Source: Sphingomonas desiccabilis
Lineage (GTDB): Bacteria > Pseudomonadota > Alphaproteobacteria > Sphingomonadales > Sphingomonadaceae
Length of the DNA: 64,000 nt
Reading direction: 5' to 3'
Assembly: GCF_004135605.1 (NCBI RefSeq)
Contig: NZ_SDPT01000002.1
Location: 558,001 to 622,000 of the forward strand
Shown here: positions 9,986 through 18,787 of the stretch, in pieces
How positions within the stretch are numbered: the first letter of the stretch is position 1
Layout: each line of letters begins with the position of its first letter
Translations under genes and position numbers: made by a program
Notes under the pieces: generated by a model
Told to the model about the DNA's origin: nothing
Seen by the model: only the letters and a program-made list of their open reading frames with translations
Databases searched by the model: none

Positions 9986-10741
9986 ATGTTTCTGAAGCGC
10001 ATCCGTACTTTGGCGCTGATCGCGGCGGCGGGCCTGGGCGTCAGCGCCTGCGCCTATGACGATTATGGCTATGGCGGCATGTCGGTCGGCTATGGCTCGG
10101 CCGGCTATTACGATCCCTATTACGACGGCTATGGCTACGGCTACGGCAGCGGCTTCGGCTCGCCCTATTGGGGCTGGTACGGCGACTATTATTATCCGGG
10201 CACGGGCTATTACGTCTACGACCGCTACCGGCGTCCGCATCGCTGGAACGACGGCCAGCGCCGCTATTGGGAGCAGCGCCGGCACGGCTGGCGCGGCAAC
10301 GACCGTCCCCGCAACAACTGGAACGACTTCCGGCCTGGCGACGGGCGTCCCGGCGTGCGGCCTGGCCGCCCCGGCGACGGGCGTCCGGGCGTGCGGCCTG
10401 GCCGCCCCGGTGACGGTCGTCCGGGCGTGCGCCCCGGTCGTCCCGGCGATGGCCGTCCGGGCGACGGGCGCCCCGGTGTTCGTCCGGGGCAAGGCGGCGA
10501 GTATCGTCCCGGCGTCCGCCCGGGCCGGCCGGGTGCCTGGATCCCCAGTTCGCGTCCCGACCAGGGCGGCGCGGGTGCCCAGCGTCCGGATCGGCCGGGC
10601 GGCAGCGACGCGCGGCCGGGCGGCCGTCCCAGCCCCAGCTGGGGAAATCGCGGCGGGCGTTCAGGCCCGCGCTGGGGCGGGCAGGGTGGCCGTTCGGGCG
10701 GTCCGCGGTTCAGCGGCCGGGGCGGATCGCGTCCGAACTGA
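9986..10741 (+). CDS. RPG-repeat lipoprotein of unknown function
   Basis: The 251-residue product starts MFLKRIRTLALIAAAG and has a lipobox-like GVSAC, so it is probably an exported lipoprotein. The mature part is Tyr/Gly-rich (YGYGYGSGF), then basic, then built of PGDGRPGVRPGR repeats, and ends in a Gly/Arg/Ser-rich tail. Nothing suggests an enzyme; the low-complexity basic, proline-rich composition suggests an envelope or surface structural role, which is inference. ATG 9986 was chosen over an upstream in-frame start because of a GGGAGA ribosome site (9973-9978) and because the leader begins there. Repeats are in frame and should tolerate length changes. Confidence 0.75.
   Translation: MFLKRIRTLALIAAAGLGVSACAYDDYGYGGMSVGYGSAGYYDPYYDGYGYGYGSGFGSPYWGWYGDYYYPGTGYYVYDRYRRPHRWNDGQRRYWEQRRHGWRGNDRPRNNWNDFRPGDGRPGVRPGRPGDGRPGVRPGRPGDGRPGVRPGRPGDGRPGDGRPGVRPGQGGEYRPGVRPGRPGAWIPSSRPDQGGAGAQRPDRPGGSDARPGGRPSPSWGNRGGRSGPRWGGQGGRSGGPRFSGRGGSRPN
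10334..10490 (+). repeat. 36-bp in-frame tandem repeat
   Basis: Three full 36-base copies (10334-10369, 10370-10405, 10406-10441) and degenerate partial copies follow each other inside the lipoprotein gene. Each encodes PGDGRPGVRPGR. Copies 1 and 2 differ at one or two bases, a sign of recent duplication. This is a candidate variable-number tandem repeat. Confidence 0.85.
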
Positions 10742-10754
10742 CGCCGGCAGGCGA

Positions 10755-10780
10755 CGGGCCCGGGGCTGAACTAGGGCCCG
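10755..10780. terminator. hairpin between convergent genes
   Basis: CGGGCCC (10755-10761) pairs with GGGCCCG (10774-10780) around a 12-base loop, between the stop codons of the convergent RPG-repeat and phosphodiesterase genes. It could act on both strands. There is no T-tract. Confidence 0.4.
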
Positions 10781-10795
10781 CGCCGGCCGAACGCC

Positions 10796-12073
10796 TTACT
10801 GCGCCTTGAGAACGCCGCGGAACGGCGCGTCGGTGCCGTCGACCCCTTCAGCGGGCGGGAGGCCGATCAGGTCGCGCAGCAGCGGGTAGACGGCGACGTT
10901 GTCGAAGTCCGGCAGCGTGCGTCCGTTCGCAAAGGCAGGGCCGTGGGCGATGAACAGCGCCGTCATGTCCGGCGCCATGTTGTCGAAGCCATGGTTGCCG
11001 CCGGTCTGCGGCTTTGCCGGCGCGGTCGGCAGCACCTGCCAGCCGTCCTCCGCCAGGCACAGGATGGCGGGCACGCGCGGATTGCGGCCATAGTGGAAGC
11101 GGGCGGGGATCTCCGCCTTGCGCCAGCACTCCATGTGCGCGTGCGGCTTCAATAGCGCCCTTTCGACCGCCGCTTCCTTGCCGGGCGTCGGCGTCAGCGC
11201 GGCGTAGGGGCCGGCCTCCACGACGTGGTAGAGCGACGGATCGGCGAGCTTGTCGAGGGCCACGACTCGTTCGCTGCTGGTGGCGGCCATGCCGTGATCG
11301 GCGACGATCACCAGGTTTGCGGGCTGGCCGATCGCCGCAAGGCCGTCGACGAGCGCACCGACCGCCGCGTCCACGCCGGCAGCGGCCTCGTTCACCTCCT
11401 GCGAATCCGGACCGAAGCGATGGCCGGCGGTGTCCACCGCCTCGAAATAGAGGGTGAGCAGGCGGGGACGGATCGCGGCCGGGCGACGCAGCCAGTCGAG
11501 CACCCCCTGGACGCGCTGCGTCGGGCTGATCGCCTCGTTATATTGCTGCCAGTCCGAGGGGCGGGTGCCGCCGTGCGTCTCGTGCGGCCATTCGGGGCTG
11601 CGGGTGGCACCGATCGGAACGTTGGATCCGGGCCAGAACTGGGTCGCGGTACGGATGCCCGCCTGTTCGGCCGCCACCCAGATCGGCTCCGCGCCGTTCC
11701 ACCAGCTCGGGTCGTCCGTCGCCATGGTGAAGACGTTCTTGGGATCGGCAGGATCCTCCATCCGGTTGGCGACGATGCCGTGCCGGTCGGGACGGACGCC
11801 GGTCACCAGCGTCCAGTGGTTGGGAAAGGTCTTGGAGGGGAAGGAGGGGTGCATCGGCCCGGTCACGCCGCCGGCCGCCAGTCGAGACAGCACCGGCGTC
11901 ACGCCGCGGCCGAGATAGTCCGGGCGGAAGCCGTCGATCGAGACGAGGATGGTGACGGGTGCGCGTGCCTCGGCCGGCGCGGTGCCGGCGACGGTGTCCG
12001 TAGCAGGCAGGGTCTGAGTGCAGGCGGTGAGCGAAGCGAGTGCCAGGAACGCGGCGAAGACGGGCTTGAACAT
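10796..12073 (-). CDS. type I phosphodiesterase / nucleotide pyrophosphatase family lipoprotein
   Basis: The 425-residue protein belongs to the alkaline-phosphatase-like NPP family. It starts with a leader ending ALASLTAC, a lipobox, so it is exported. Metal and nucleophile residues are visible: Asp47 (ILVSIDGFRPDYL), nucleophile Thr82 (SFPSKTFPNHWTLVTG), the His/Asp sites in VIVADHGMA and the late GNHGFDN motif. The family hydrolyses phosphodiester or pyrophosphate bonds of nucleotides or lipids; the substrate is not evident. It stands alone, convergent with the RPG-repeat gene. Confidence 0.9.
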   Translation of the reverse strand: MFKPVFAAFLALASLTACTQTLPATDTVAGTAPAEARAPVTILVSIDGFRPDYLGRGVTPVLSRLAAGGVTGPMHPSFPSKTFPNHWTLVTGVRPDRHGIVANRMEDPADPKNVFTMATDDPSWWNGAEPIWVAAEQAGIRTATQFWPGSNVPIGATRSPEWPHETHGGTRPSDWQQYNEAISPTQRVQGVLDWLRRPAAIRPRLLTLYFEAVDTAGHRFGPDSQEVNEAAAGVDAAVGALVDGLAAIGQPANLVIVADHGMAATSSERVVALDKLADPSLYHVVEAGPYAALTPTPGKEAAVERALLKPHAHMECWRKAEIPARFHYGRNPRVPAILCLAEDGWQVLPTAPAKPQTGGNHGFDNMAPDMTALFIAHGPAFANGRTLPDFDNVAVYPLLRDLIGLPPAEGVDGTDAPFRGVLKAQ

Positions 12074-12125
12074 GGCCCGCCCTTCGCGCGCGTCCGCGGC
12101 AGGAATATGACAGTTGCGGCCCTTG

Positions 12126-12143
12126 GCCGGCCTTTCGGCCGGC
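12126..12143 (-). terminator. hairpin downstream of ychF
   Basis: GCCGGCC and GGCCGGC form a perfect 7-base-pair stem with a 4-base loop, 7 bases downstream of the ychF stop. No T-tract follows on the minus strand, so its strength is uncertain. Confidence 0.45.
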
Positions 12144-12149
12144 GAAGAA

Positions 12150-13250
12150 TCAGACGTTGAAGCGGAACAGCATCACGTCGCCGTCGTGGACGACATATTC
12201 CTTGCCCTCCTGGCGCAGCTTGCCCGCCTCGCGCGCGCCGGCTTCGCCGTTGCAGGCGACATAGTCGTCATAGGCGATGGTCTCGGCACGGATGAAGCCG
12301 CGCTCGAAGTCGGTGTGGATCTCGCCTGCGGCCTGCGGCGCCTTGGCGCCGGCCTCCACGGTCCAGGCGCGCGCTTCCTTCGGGCCGACCGTGAAGAAGG
12401 TCAGCAGGTTGAGCAGCTTGTAGCCGGCGCGGATGACGCGGGCGAGGCCGGTCTCGGTCAGGCCCAGGTCGCTCAGGAACTCCTGGCGATCGGCGGGTTC
12501 CATGGTGGCGATCTCGGCCTCGATCGCGGCGGAGACGACGACGGCCTGTGCGCCTTCGGCCGCAGCCTTCTCGAACACCTTGGCAGAGAGCGCATTGCCT
12601 TCGGCCGCGTCTTCCTCATTCACGTTGCAGACGTAGAGGACGGGCTTGGCGGTGAGCAGCTGCGCCTGGGCGAACACGCGCGCTTCCTCGTCGTCCTTGG
12701 GCTGGGTCAGCCGTGCGGGCTTGCCCTCGCGCAGCAGGTCGAGCGCCTGGCCGAGCACGGAGGCGCCGATCTTGGCCTCCTTGTCGCCCTGCTGGCCCTT
12801 CTTGACCAGGTTGGGGACGCGTTTTTCCAGGCTTTCCAGGTCGGAGAGCATCAGCTCGGTCTCGACCGTCTCGGCGTCGGCGATCGGGTCGACCTTGTTG
12901 TCGATGTGCTGGATGTCGTCGTTCTCGAAGCAGCGCAGCACGTGGACGATCGCGTCCACCTCGCGGATGTTGCCCAGGAACTGGTTGCCCAGGCCCTCCC
13001 CCTTGGATGCGCCGCGCACGAGCCCCGCGATGTCGACGAAGCCCAGCTGCGTCTCGATGATCTTCTGGGAGCCGGCGATGGCAGCCAGCTTCTCCAGCCG
13101 CTCGTCGGGCACGGCGACGTTGCCGACGTTCGGCTCGATCGTGCAGAACGGATAGTTCGCCGCCTGCGCCGCTGCCGTCTGGGTCAGCGCGTTGAAAAGG
13201 GTGGACTTGCCGACGTTCGGAAGCCCGACGATGCCGCAGCGGAAACCCAT
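12150..13250 (-). CDS. ychF: redox-responsive ATPase YchF (Obg family)
   Basis: The 366-residue protein is a ribosome-associated P-loop protein that binds ATP in preference to GTP. It has the G1 motif GLPNVGKST (residues 9-17), the Obg-like switch region YPFCTIEPNVG and D(I)AGLVRGASKGEGLGNQFL. The G4 position reads CNVNEED, the NxxE-type variant that explains ATP preference. The C-terminal TGS-like domain ends in DGDVMLFRFNV, the usual end of the family. The length matches E. coli YchF (363). It is not in an obvious operon. Confidence 0.97.
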   Translation of the reverse strand: MGFRCGIVGLPNVGKSTLFNALTQTAAAQAANYPFCTIEPNVGNVAVPDERLEKLAAIAGSQKIIETQLGFVDIAGLVRGASKGEGLGNQFLGNIREVDAIVHVLRCFENDDIQHIDNKVDPIADAETVETELMLSDLESLEKRVPNLVKKGQQGDKEAKIGASVLGQALDLLREGKPARLTQPKDDEEARVFAQAQLLTAKPVLYVCNVNEEDAAEGNALSAKVFEKAAAEGAQAVVVSAAIEAEIATMEPADRQEFLSDLGLTETGLARVIRAGYKLLNLLTFFTVGPKEARAWTVEAGAKAPQAAGEIHTDFERGFIRAETIAYDDYVACNGEAGAREAGKLRQEGKEYVVHDGDVMLFRFNV

Positions 13251-13346
13251 GTCCGGTTCTTCGATCCCGATGGTGAAGGTGAAGCCCGCCGCATAGGGCT
13301 TTCGGGCTCCCTTGACCAGCCGGGTGCTGCGGCACCGCCGCGATGG

Positions 13347-13625
13347 CTAGGCTTTCTTCGCGCCCTTCTTGCGTTTGGCCTTGGCCTTGGGCGCCTCGCT
13401 GTCGCGGGAGAGCAGCAGCACGGCGCCGATCGCGAGCGCGCCGATGCCGACGCCGGCGAGGGTCGCCAGGGTCAGGCTGCGCGTCCGCTCGCGATCGGCC
13501 TCCTCTTGCGCGCGGCGGGTGGCTGCACGCGCCGCCGTCTCTGCCAATGCCGGTGACGGCGGGGGAGGTGCGTGGCGCGGGTAGGGGGCCTGGTTCGCGT
13601 CAGGGACGGGCGGGGTGTGGCTCAT
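13347..13625 (-). CDS. small single-span membrane protein
   Basis: The 92-residue product has a proline-rich N-terminus, a charged RAQEEADRERTR stretch and one hydrophobic helix (LATLAGVGIGALAIGAVLLL, about residues 53-72). It ends in a strongly basic tail (KAKAKRKKGAKK). I do not recognise the family. By the positive-inside rule the Lys-rich tail should be cytoplasmic. It stands 37 bases after an even smaller acidic gene, with which it may be cotranscribed. Similar small tail-basic proteins are common and mostly unannotated in sphingomonads. Confidence 0.6.
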   Translation of the reverse strand: MSHTPPVPDANQAPYPRHAPPPPSPALAETAARAATRRAQEEADRERTRSLTLATLAGVGIGALAIGAVLLLSRDSEAPKAKAKRKKGAKKA

Positions 13626-13662
13626 GGGCGATCTTTCGGTCTGCTGGGGATGGGGGGGCGGC

Positions 13663-13779
13663 TTATTGGTAGCCGCCCTCTTCCTCGCGCTCCTCGGCGG
13701 CCTCGGCCTGCGCTTCTTCCAGTTCGTCCTGGTTCTGGTTCTCGGTGGACTGGTCGTCGGGGTTGGGATCCTGGATCAT
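13663..13779 (-). CDS. 38-residue acidic small protein
   Basis: This short frame runs from ATG 13779 to TAA 13663. The product begins MIQDPNPDDQSTENQNQDEL and continues as a Glu/Ala-rich helix ending EEREEGGYQ, with about 14 acidic residues and only one Arg. An AAAGGA ribosome site lies 7-8 bases before the ATG. No known family. It lies between the 2OG-Fe(II) oxygenase-like gene and the small membrane protein on the same strand. Being too short for usual gene callers, it may be missed in databases; the good ribosome site and clean composition support it. Confidence 0.55.
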   Translation of the reverse strand: MIQDPNPDDQSTENQNQDELEEAQAEAAEEREEEGGYQ

Positions 13780-13840
13780 CGGGACGGTCCTTTCTGGCTG
13801 GGTTCCCCCTTCAACCGTCCAGCCCGCCCCGGCGTTCCCC

Positions 13841-14446
13841 TTACCAGCGGTAGTTGAAGCTCACGCTGATCCGCTCGCCCTTGCCGGCGTGGGGCATCAC
13901 CTCGTGCCGAAGCCAGCTTTCCCACAACAGGATGGTGCCGGGCTCGGGGTTCACCTCGACAAAGGTGGCGAGGCTTTCGGGCGCATCCGGCCGGCGGGGC
14001 GGGGCCGCCATGAACCGTGCGAGGCGCGGGTCCTCCAGCTTGAGGCCGCCGGCACCCTCGGGCACGGCGACATAGACGGTTCCGGAGACGACACTGTGCG
14101 GGTGGATGTGGCCGGAATGGCCGCCGCCGGGCTTGAGCAGGTTGACCCACAGGCTGTCGAGCTTCAGCCGGCGCCCGCCCAGGTCCATCGCGCAGGCTTC
14201 CGCGAAGCGGGCGACATGGCGGTCGAGCAGGCGCTTCAAATCGGCGAACGCCGGATCGCGGATCGGCAGGTCGTCAAGCGAGGCATAGCTGGTGTAGCCG
14301 CGGTAGCGGTGCTCACGCGACCAGCGCTTGCCGGCAATGTCGTCCTCGGCGAGCGCGCGGACGCTTTCCTCAAGCTCCGCGATCAGCTCGGGCTGGCCGA
14401 TCTGCTCCTGGTAGAGCGGGGTGGTGAAGAGGTGGCGGACGGGCAT
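13841..14446 (-). CDS. putative 2OG-Fe(II) oxygenase
   Basis: The 201-residue protein resembles the TIGR02466-type family of predicted 2-oxoglutarate/Fe(II) dioxygenases. The candidate metal site is in LLKPGGGHSGHIHPHSVVSGTVYV, with the distal His in WESWLRHEVMPH and a 2OG-binding Arg in GERISVSFNYRW. The double-stranded beta-helix order fits this reading. Substrate unknown. It ends up 10 bases downstream of the pth stop region in coordinates but is transcribed first away from it: both are on the minus strand, with pth upstream, so they can be read as one unit (rplY-pth-oxygenase). Confidence 0.78.
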   Translation of the reverse strand: MPVRHLFTTPLYQEQIGQPELIAELEESVRALAEDDIAGKRWSREHRYRGYTSYASLDDLPIRDPAFADLKRLLDRHVARFAEACAMDLGGRRLKLDSLWVNLLKPGGGHSGHIHPHSVVSGTVYVAVPEGAGGLKLEDPRLARFMAAPPRRPDAPESLATFVEVNPEPGTILLWESWLRHEVMPHAGKGERISVSFNYRW

Positions 14447-14456
14447 GGTCGCTTCC

Positions 14457-15029
14457 TTAGTCCCGCTGCAGCCGCCGCGCGACCTCGTTCATGAAGCGGA
14501 CGTCGTCGCCGCGCGCCAGCCATTCCGCCTCGGCCGCGACCGCGCCCAGCATGTCGGACAGGTCCTCGATCTCGGCCTTGGCATAGTTGCCGAGCACATA
14601 GCCGGTCACCCGGTCCTTGTGCCCCGGGTGGCCGATGCCGAGCCGGACGCGGCGATAGTCGTTGCCGATGTGCTGGTCGGTCGAGCGCAGGCCGTTGTGG
14701 CCGGCAGCACCGCCGCCGGTCTTCACCTTCACCTTGAAGGGGGCCAGGTCGAGCTCGTCGTGGAACAGCGTCACGTCGGCCGGCGTGAGCTTGTAGAAGC
14801 GCATCGCCTCGCCGACCGAGCGGCCGCTCTCGTTCATGTAGGTGCCGGGCTTCAAGAGCAGCAGCTTCTCGCTGCCGATGCGGCCTTCCTGAACCCAGCC
14901 GTGGAACGCCTTTTTGGGCGGGGAGAAGCCGTGCACCTCGCCGATCGCATCGACGGCCATGAAGCCGACGTTATGGCGCTGCATCGCATGTTGCGGGCCC
15001 GGATTGCCCAGGCCGACCCAGAGCTGCAT
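14457..15029 (-). CDS. pth: peptidyl-tRNA hydrolase
   Basis: Pth rescues tRNA from prematurely released peptidyl-tRNA and is essential. The 190-residue protein has WVGLGNPG at the N-terminus, the catalytic His19 (QRHNVGFM), and FHDELDLAPFKVKVKTGGGAAGHNGLRS, which includes the catalytic Asp and substrate loop. The start was set at ATG 15029 because the family begins there; the in-frame extension to 15056 runs into the rplY terminator region. It follows rplY on the same strand. Confidence 0.96.
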   Translation of the reverse strand: MQLWVGLGNPGPQHAMQRHNVGFMAVDAIGEVHGFSPPKKAFHGWVQEGRIGSEKLLLLKPGTYMNESGRSVGEAMRFYKLTPADVTLFHDELDLAPFKVKVKTGGGAAGHNGLRSTDQHIGNDYRRVRLGIGHPGHKDRVTGYVLGNYAKAEIEDLSDMLGAVAAEAEWLARGDDVRFMNEVARRLQRD

Positions 15030-15061
15030 GGCTGTCCCCGTGCTTGGGTGTTCCAAAAGAA

Positions 15062-15093
15062 CATCGCCCCCGCAACGGGTTGCGGAGGCGATG
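15062..15093 (-). terminator. intrinsic terminator of rplY
   Basis: On the minus strand a long stem (CATCGCC with GGCGATG, extended by CCGCAAC/GTTGCGG with one mismatch) is followed by TTCTTTT. It lies between the rplY stop (15126) and the pth start (15029). It should stop most rplY transcription, leaving pth to read-through or its own promoter. Confidence 0.8.
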
Positions 15094-15125
15094 CTGTCTT
15101 TACCGATGTCGGGAAAGGAAAGGGC

Positions 15126-15746
15126 TCAGGCGCCCGCATCCTCGACTTCGGTCTGCGTGTCGCCTTCGCTCGACTTGAGCGCAGACGGCGCCACGATCGT
15201 CGCGATGGTGAAGTCGCGGTCTTCGATCGCCGGCTGCGCGCCCTGGGGCAGCGTCACCGCGGAAATGTGGATCGAGTCGCCGACTTCGGCGCCCTTCAGC
15301 GAAACCTCGACCTGGTCGGGGATGTTCGCCGCGTCGACCACCAGCTCCAGCTCGTGACGGACGACGTTCAGAACGCCGCCGCGCTTGATGCCGGGAGCCT
15401 CTTCCTCGTCGGTGAACACGACGGGCACCTGGACGGTGACGGTCGAGTGCTCGCCGATGCGCAGGAAGTCCACGTGCACCGGCAGGTCGGTGACGGGATC
15501 GAAAGCCACGTCCTTGGGCAGCGTGCGGATCGTCGAACCGCCGGCGTCGACCATCACGACCGAGTTCATGAAGTGGCCGGTCATCAGCAGGCGCATCAGT
15601 TCGCGGCCGTTGACGTGGATCGGGGTCGGTTCTTCGTTGTTGCCGTAGATCACGGCGGGCACGCGGCCTTCACGACGAAGCGAACGGGAGGCTCCCTTGC
15701 CAACCCGATCGCGCGTCTCGGCCGACAGCGTAAGCTGGTCGCTCAT
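15126..15746 (-). CDS. rplY: 50S ribosomal protein L25 (Ctc/TL5 form)
   Basis: L25 binds 5S rRNA in the central protuberance of the large subunit. The 206-residue product is the long two-domain Ctc form: an N-terminal L25 domain ([24 protein letters not shown]) and a C-terminal beta domain ([22 protein letters not shown]). ATG 15746 was preferred to GTG 15749 because of GGAG spaced 6 bases upstream. The tail is acidic ([13 protein letters not shown]). It precedes pth, as is usual. Confidence 0.95.
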   Translation of the reverse strand: MSDQLTLSAETRDRVGKGASRSLRREGRVPAVIYGNNEEPTPIHVNGRELMRLLMTGHFMNSVVMVDAGGSTIRTLPKDVAFDPVTDLPVHVDFLRIGEHSTVTVQVPVVFTDEEEAPGIKRGGVLNVVRHELELVVDAANIPDQVEVSLKGAEVGDSIHISAVTLPQGAQPAIEDRDFTIATIVAPSALKSSEGDTQTEVEDAGA

Positions 15747-15879
15747 CACAGTCTCCGTATTGCGCTTGGTTCCATGTTCGCCGGCCGGGCCTCCAGGGAT
15801 GACCCCGGCACGACAAGGGCGGGCGCTTAGGCGAAAGTGCGGCGAAAGGCAAGCGAACCGCCGCCGTGAGCGGCCGCCG

Positions 15880-17199
15880 CTACTTCTTGAGCACGTCGAG
15901 CGCCGCTGCCGTCAGCGCCTCCGTCGCGGTGCCGATCACGGCCTCCGCATCCGGTGCCCAGCCAGCGCTGTGGAGCGAGGGCAACTCCGCCAGCCCGTCC
16001 TGCGCCGCCGCCCAGTTGTCGGCGGGCACTCCGCCGACCCAGAAGATCATGCTCTGGATCGACTTGTCCGCCAGATAATAGCGGCTGAAGTCCTCGCCGC
16101 CCATGGTGGCCGGCACGTCGCGCACCCGCGCGTCGCCGAAGCGGCCGGTGAACAGCGTGCGCAGCTCGCCCGACAAGGGCTCGGTGTTGAAGGTGGCGGG
16201 GGTGTAGGTCTGCTCGACCCGGACGGTCGGCATGCGATCCTCGGGGATGCCCGCGGCGATGGCCTCGCCGCGCGCGATCCGGGCGATCCCGTCGAGCAGC
16301 TGCTTGCGCGACTCGTCGGTGTAGCTGCGCACGGTCAGCAGCAGCTTCGCCTCGTCGGGGATGATGTTGTGCTTGGCGCCGGCATGGAAGCTGCCGACCG
16401 TCACCACGCCCGGCGTCTGCGGATCGAGCTCGCGCGAGACCAGCGTCTGGAGCGCGCCGACGATGCGGGAGGCGAGCACGATCGGGTCCTTGGTGGTGTT
16501 GGGATAGGCGCCATGGCCGCCGACGCCGCGGACCACCACGTCGACCGAGTCGACGTTGGCGAAGGTGTAGCCGGAATGGACGCCGATCACCCCGGCCTGC
16601 AACCCGGCGCTGTCGTGGAAGGCGATGGCGTGGGTGGGCTTGGGAAAGCGCGTGTAGAGGCCGTCCGCCAGCATCGCCTGCGCGCCGAGCCCCACTTCTT
16701 CGGCCGGCTGCGCGATCATCACCAGCGTGCCGGACCATTGGCCTTTCATCGCCGACAGGTTGCGCGCAGTGCCGACCCAGCTCGCCATGTGCGTGTCGTG
16801 GCCGCAGGCGTGCATCACGCCCGTTTCGACGCCATCTGCGGTGGTGGCGCGGACTTTCGAGGCGAAGGGGAGGCCCGTCGCCTCCGTCACCGGCAAGCCG
16901 TCTATGTCCGTCCGGATCAGCAGCGTGGGGCCGGGGCCGTTGCGCAGCACCGCGACGATGCCGGTGCCGCCCACCTTCTCGGTAACGGTGAAGCCCGCCT
17001 TCCGCGCCTCGGCCGCCATGCGCGCGGCGCTCTTCACCTCCTGCCGGCTGAGCTCGGGTGCGGCGTGCAACTCGCGGTAGAGCGCGGTCAGCTGCGGCAG
17101 TGCCGCCATCGTTGCGTCGCGAACCGGTTCGGCAGCGGCGGGCGACGCCACGGCGGAGAACGCAGTCGCGAGCAAAGTGGCGGCGAACATCGGATGCAT
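15880..17199 (-). CDS. secreted M20-family amidohydrolase
   Basis: The 439-residue protein belongs to the M20 amidase/hippurate hydrolase family (zinc or manganese peptidase-like enzymes releasing acyl or aminoacyl groups). Metal ligands are in [11 protein letters not shown] and [10 protein letters not shown], with the late His site in [12 protein letters not shown]. An N-terminal signal peptide ([20 protein letters not shown]) sends it to the periplasm. ATG 17199 follows a GGGGAACC ribosome site; upstream in-frame codons lack one. Substrate unknown. The DUF4893-like gene precedes it on the same strand, 61 bases upstream. Confidence 0.9.
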   Translation of the reverse strand: MHPMFAATLLATAFSAVASPAAAEPVRDATMAALPQLTALYRELHAAPELSRQEVKSAARMAAEARKAGFTVTEKVGGTGIVAVLRNGPGPTLLIRTDIDGLPVTEATGLPFASKVRATTADGVETGVMHACGHDTHMASWVGTARNLSAMKGQWSGTLVMIAQPAEEVGLGAQAMLADGLYTRFPKPTHAIAFHDSAGLQAGVIGVHSGYTFANVDSVDVVVRGVGGHGAYPNTTKDPIVLASRIVGALQTLVSRELDPQTPGVVTVGSFHAGAKHNIIPDEAKLLLTVRSYTDESRKQLLDGIARIARGEAIAAGIPEDRMPTVRVEQTYTPATFNTEPLSGELRTLFTGRFGDARVRDVPATMGGEDFSRYYLADKSIQSMIFWVGGVPADNWAAAQDGLAELPSLHSAGWAPDAEAVIGTATEALTAAALDVLKK

Positions 17200-17260
17200 G
17201 GCGGTTCCCCCTGAAGTCGACGCCAGCGTGCGACGGCGTCCCGCCCTTGGCAAGCGTCGC

Positions 17261-17899
17261 TCAGCCGGCGGGAACCAGCTCGATCACGTCCAGCGTGGAT
17301 TCGAAGCGGGGATAGGGAAGGGCGATCCGCCACCGGCCCTCCGCCACGCGCTCCACCCGGCCGGCCATGTCGCGGGTCGCATCGCGGCCATAGTCCAGGG
17401 GGGCGGTCTCGTCGCTGAGCATCAGCGTGCCCAGGAAGATGCCGCGCACGTCGCTGTCGGGCAGGATCAGCCCGACCGGACGCTGTGAGCCGGTGCGCTT
17501 GTAGAAGCTCAGCACATCCCCCTCCTGCTCGATGCGGCAGTCGAAAAAGGGATAGGCGACGTAGCCGGGCGTGGCGGCGCGACCAGTGCCGAGCTTGAAG
17601 ACGCGGCAGCGATAGTCGCCGGGCGGTGGAGGCGAGCCGGGCAGCGCCAGGTCCGGATCGAACAACTCTCCCTGCGCGGCCACTTCCTTCGGACTAATCA
17701 CCCGTGCAGCCGCCAGTGCCGCCATCCAGGCGGTGCGCCAGTTGCGCAGCCGGTCGCGATCGGCGGCGGTCGCCATCGAGCGCCAGTCGGGCGAGGGGCT
17801 CGGCGTGGCGGCGACGGCGGAACGCTCGCCTCCACCATGGGCGCACCCGCTCGCGAGCAGTGCCGCCGCCAACACCGTCCAACACCCGCCAATTCGCAT
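17261..17899 (-). CDS. DUF4893-like lipoprotein
   Basis: The roughly 212-residue protein begins MRIGGCWTVLAAALLASGC, a leader with a lipobox. The mature part opens with DWRSMATAADRDRLRNWRTAW, which I recall as typical of DUF4893 proteins of sphingomonads. It then has YRCRVFKLG and a C-terminal beta-rich half (RGIFLGTLMLSDE, YGRDATRDMAGRVERV). Function unknown; it is probably periplasmic. A second in-frame ATG nine bases upstream overlaps the GGGGGG ribosome site, so 17899 is preferred. Confidence 0.75.
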   Translation of the reverse strand: MRIGGCWTVLAAALLASGCAHGGGERSAVAATPSPSPDWRSMATAADRDRLRNWRTAWMAALAAARVISPKEVAAQGELFDPDLALPGSPPPPGDYRCRVFKLGTGRAATPGYVAYPFFDCRIEQEGDVLSFYKRTGSQRPVGLILPDSDVRGIFLGTLMLSDETAPLDYGRDATRDMAGRVERVAEGRWRIALPYPRFESTLDVIELVPAG

Positions 17900-17982
17900 C
17901 CGCACCATCCCCCCGATCCGATTTTGTTTTGTCGAACGACCAAGCTTGCCGCTTCGATCCGCAAGCGCAAGCGCAAGCGCCG

Positions 17983-18768
17983 TCAGGCAGCGGTCCAGCC
18001 GCCGTCCATGGAGAGATTGGCGCCGGTGATCGCCTTGGCCTCGTCCCGGCACAGGTACAGTGCGAAGGCCGCGACCTGCTCTGCGGTCACGAACTCCTTG
18101 GTCGGCTGGGCGGCGAGCAGCACGTCGTTCATCACCTGCTCGCGGGTCAGTCCGCGCGATGCCATGGTGTCGGGGATTTGCCGTTCGACCAGCGGCGTCC
18201 AGACATAGCCCGGCGAGATGCAGTTGACGGTTATGCCGTGGGTGGCGGTCTCCAGCGCGATCGTCTTGGTGAGGCCGGCGATGCCGTGCTTGGCGGCAAC
18301 ATAGGCCGACTTGTTGGGGCTCGCGACCAGCGAGTGGGCGGAGGCGGTGGAGAGGATCCGGCCCCAGCCGTTCCGCTTCATGTGCGGCACCGCGGCGCGC
18401 ATCATGTGCCACGCCGACGACAGGTTGATCGCGAGGATCGCGTCGAACTTGTCGACCGGGAACGCCTCGATCGGCGCGACGTGCTGGATGCCGGCGTTGT
18501 TGACGATGATGTCGACGGAGCCGAACTCGGCCGCCGTGCGCTCCACCATCGCCGCGATCTCGTCCGGCCTGGTCATGTCGGCGGCGTCGTAGCGGGCCGC
18601 GCCGCCGTTCAACTCGGCAAGCCCCGCGCGCTCGCGCTCGATTGCGTCCCCCTCGCCGAAGCCGTTGATGACCAGGGTCGCGCCCTCCGCGGCCAGCGCC
18701 CTGGCGATCGCCAGGCCGATGCCGGAGGTGGAGCCGGTGACGATCGCGGTCTTGCCCTTCAGGAACAT
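17983..18768 (-). CDS. bdhA: 3-hydroxybutyrate dehydrogenase (SDR)
   Basis: The 261-residue classical SDR interconverts 3-hydroxybutyrate and acetoacetate with NAD. It has the TGSTSGIGLAIA cofactor motif, NNAGIQHVAPIE, catalytic Ser/Tyr/Lys in STASAHSLVASPNKSAYVAAKHG, and the family's QPTKEFVTAEQVAAFALYLC region followed by TGANLSMDGGW. These features match bacterial BDH closely. It lies 19 bases after a DUF3734 patatin gene. That pairing is common and is linked to polyhydroxybutyrate metabolism, so the two are likely an operon. Confidence 0.9.
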   Translation of the reverse strand: MFLKGKTAIVTGSTSGIGLAIARALAAEGATLVINGFGEGDAIERERAGLAELNGGAARYDAADMTRPDEIAAMVERTAAEFGSVDIIVNNAGIQHVAPIEAFPVDKFDAILAINLSSAWHMMRAAVPHMKRNGWGRILSTASAHSLVASPNKSAYVAAKHGIAGLTKTIALETATHGITVNCISPGYVWTPLVERQIPDTMASRGLTREQVMNDVLLAAQPTKEFVTAEQVAAFALYLCRDEAKAITGANLSMDGGWTAA

Positions 18769-18787
18769 GGCAGTGCCCTTTTGCTGA

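Noticed and set aside
10334..10490. Regular repeats that could suggest a CRISPR array
   Set aside because: Units are contiguous without unique spacers and code in frame for PGDGRPGVRPGR, so they are a coding tandem repeat.
12114..13556. 480-codon plus-strand frame
   Set aside because: It is antisense to ychF, which has every family motif on the minus strand.
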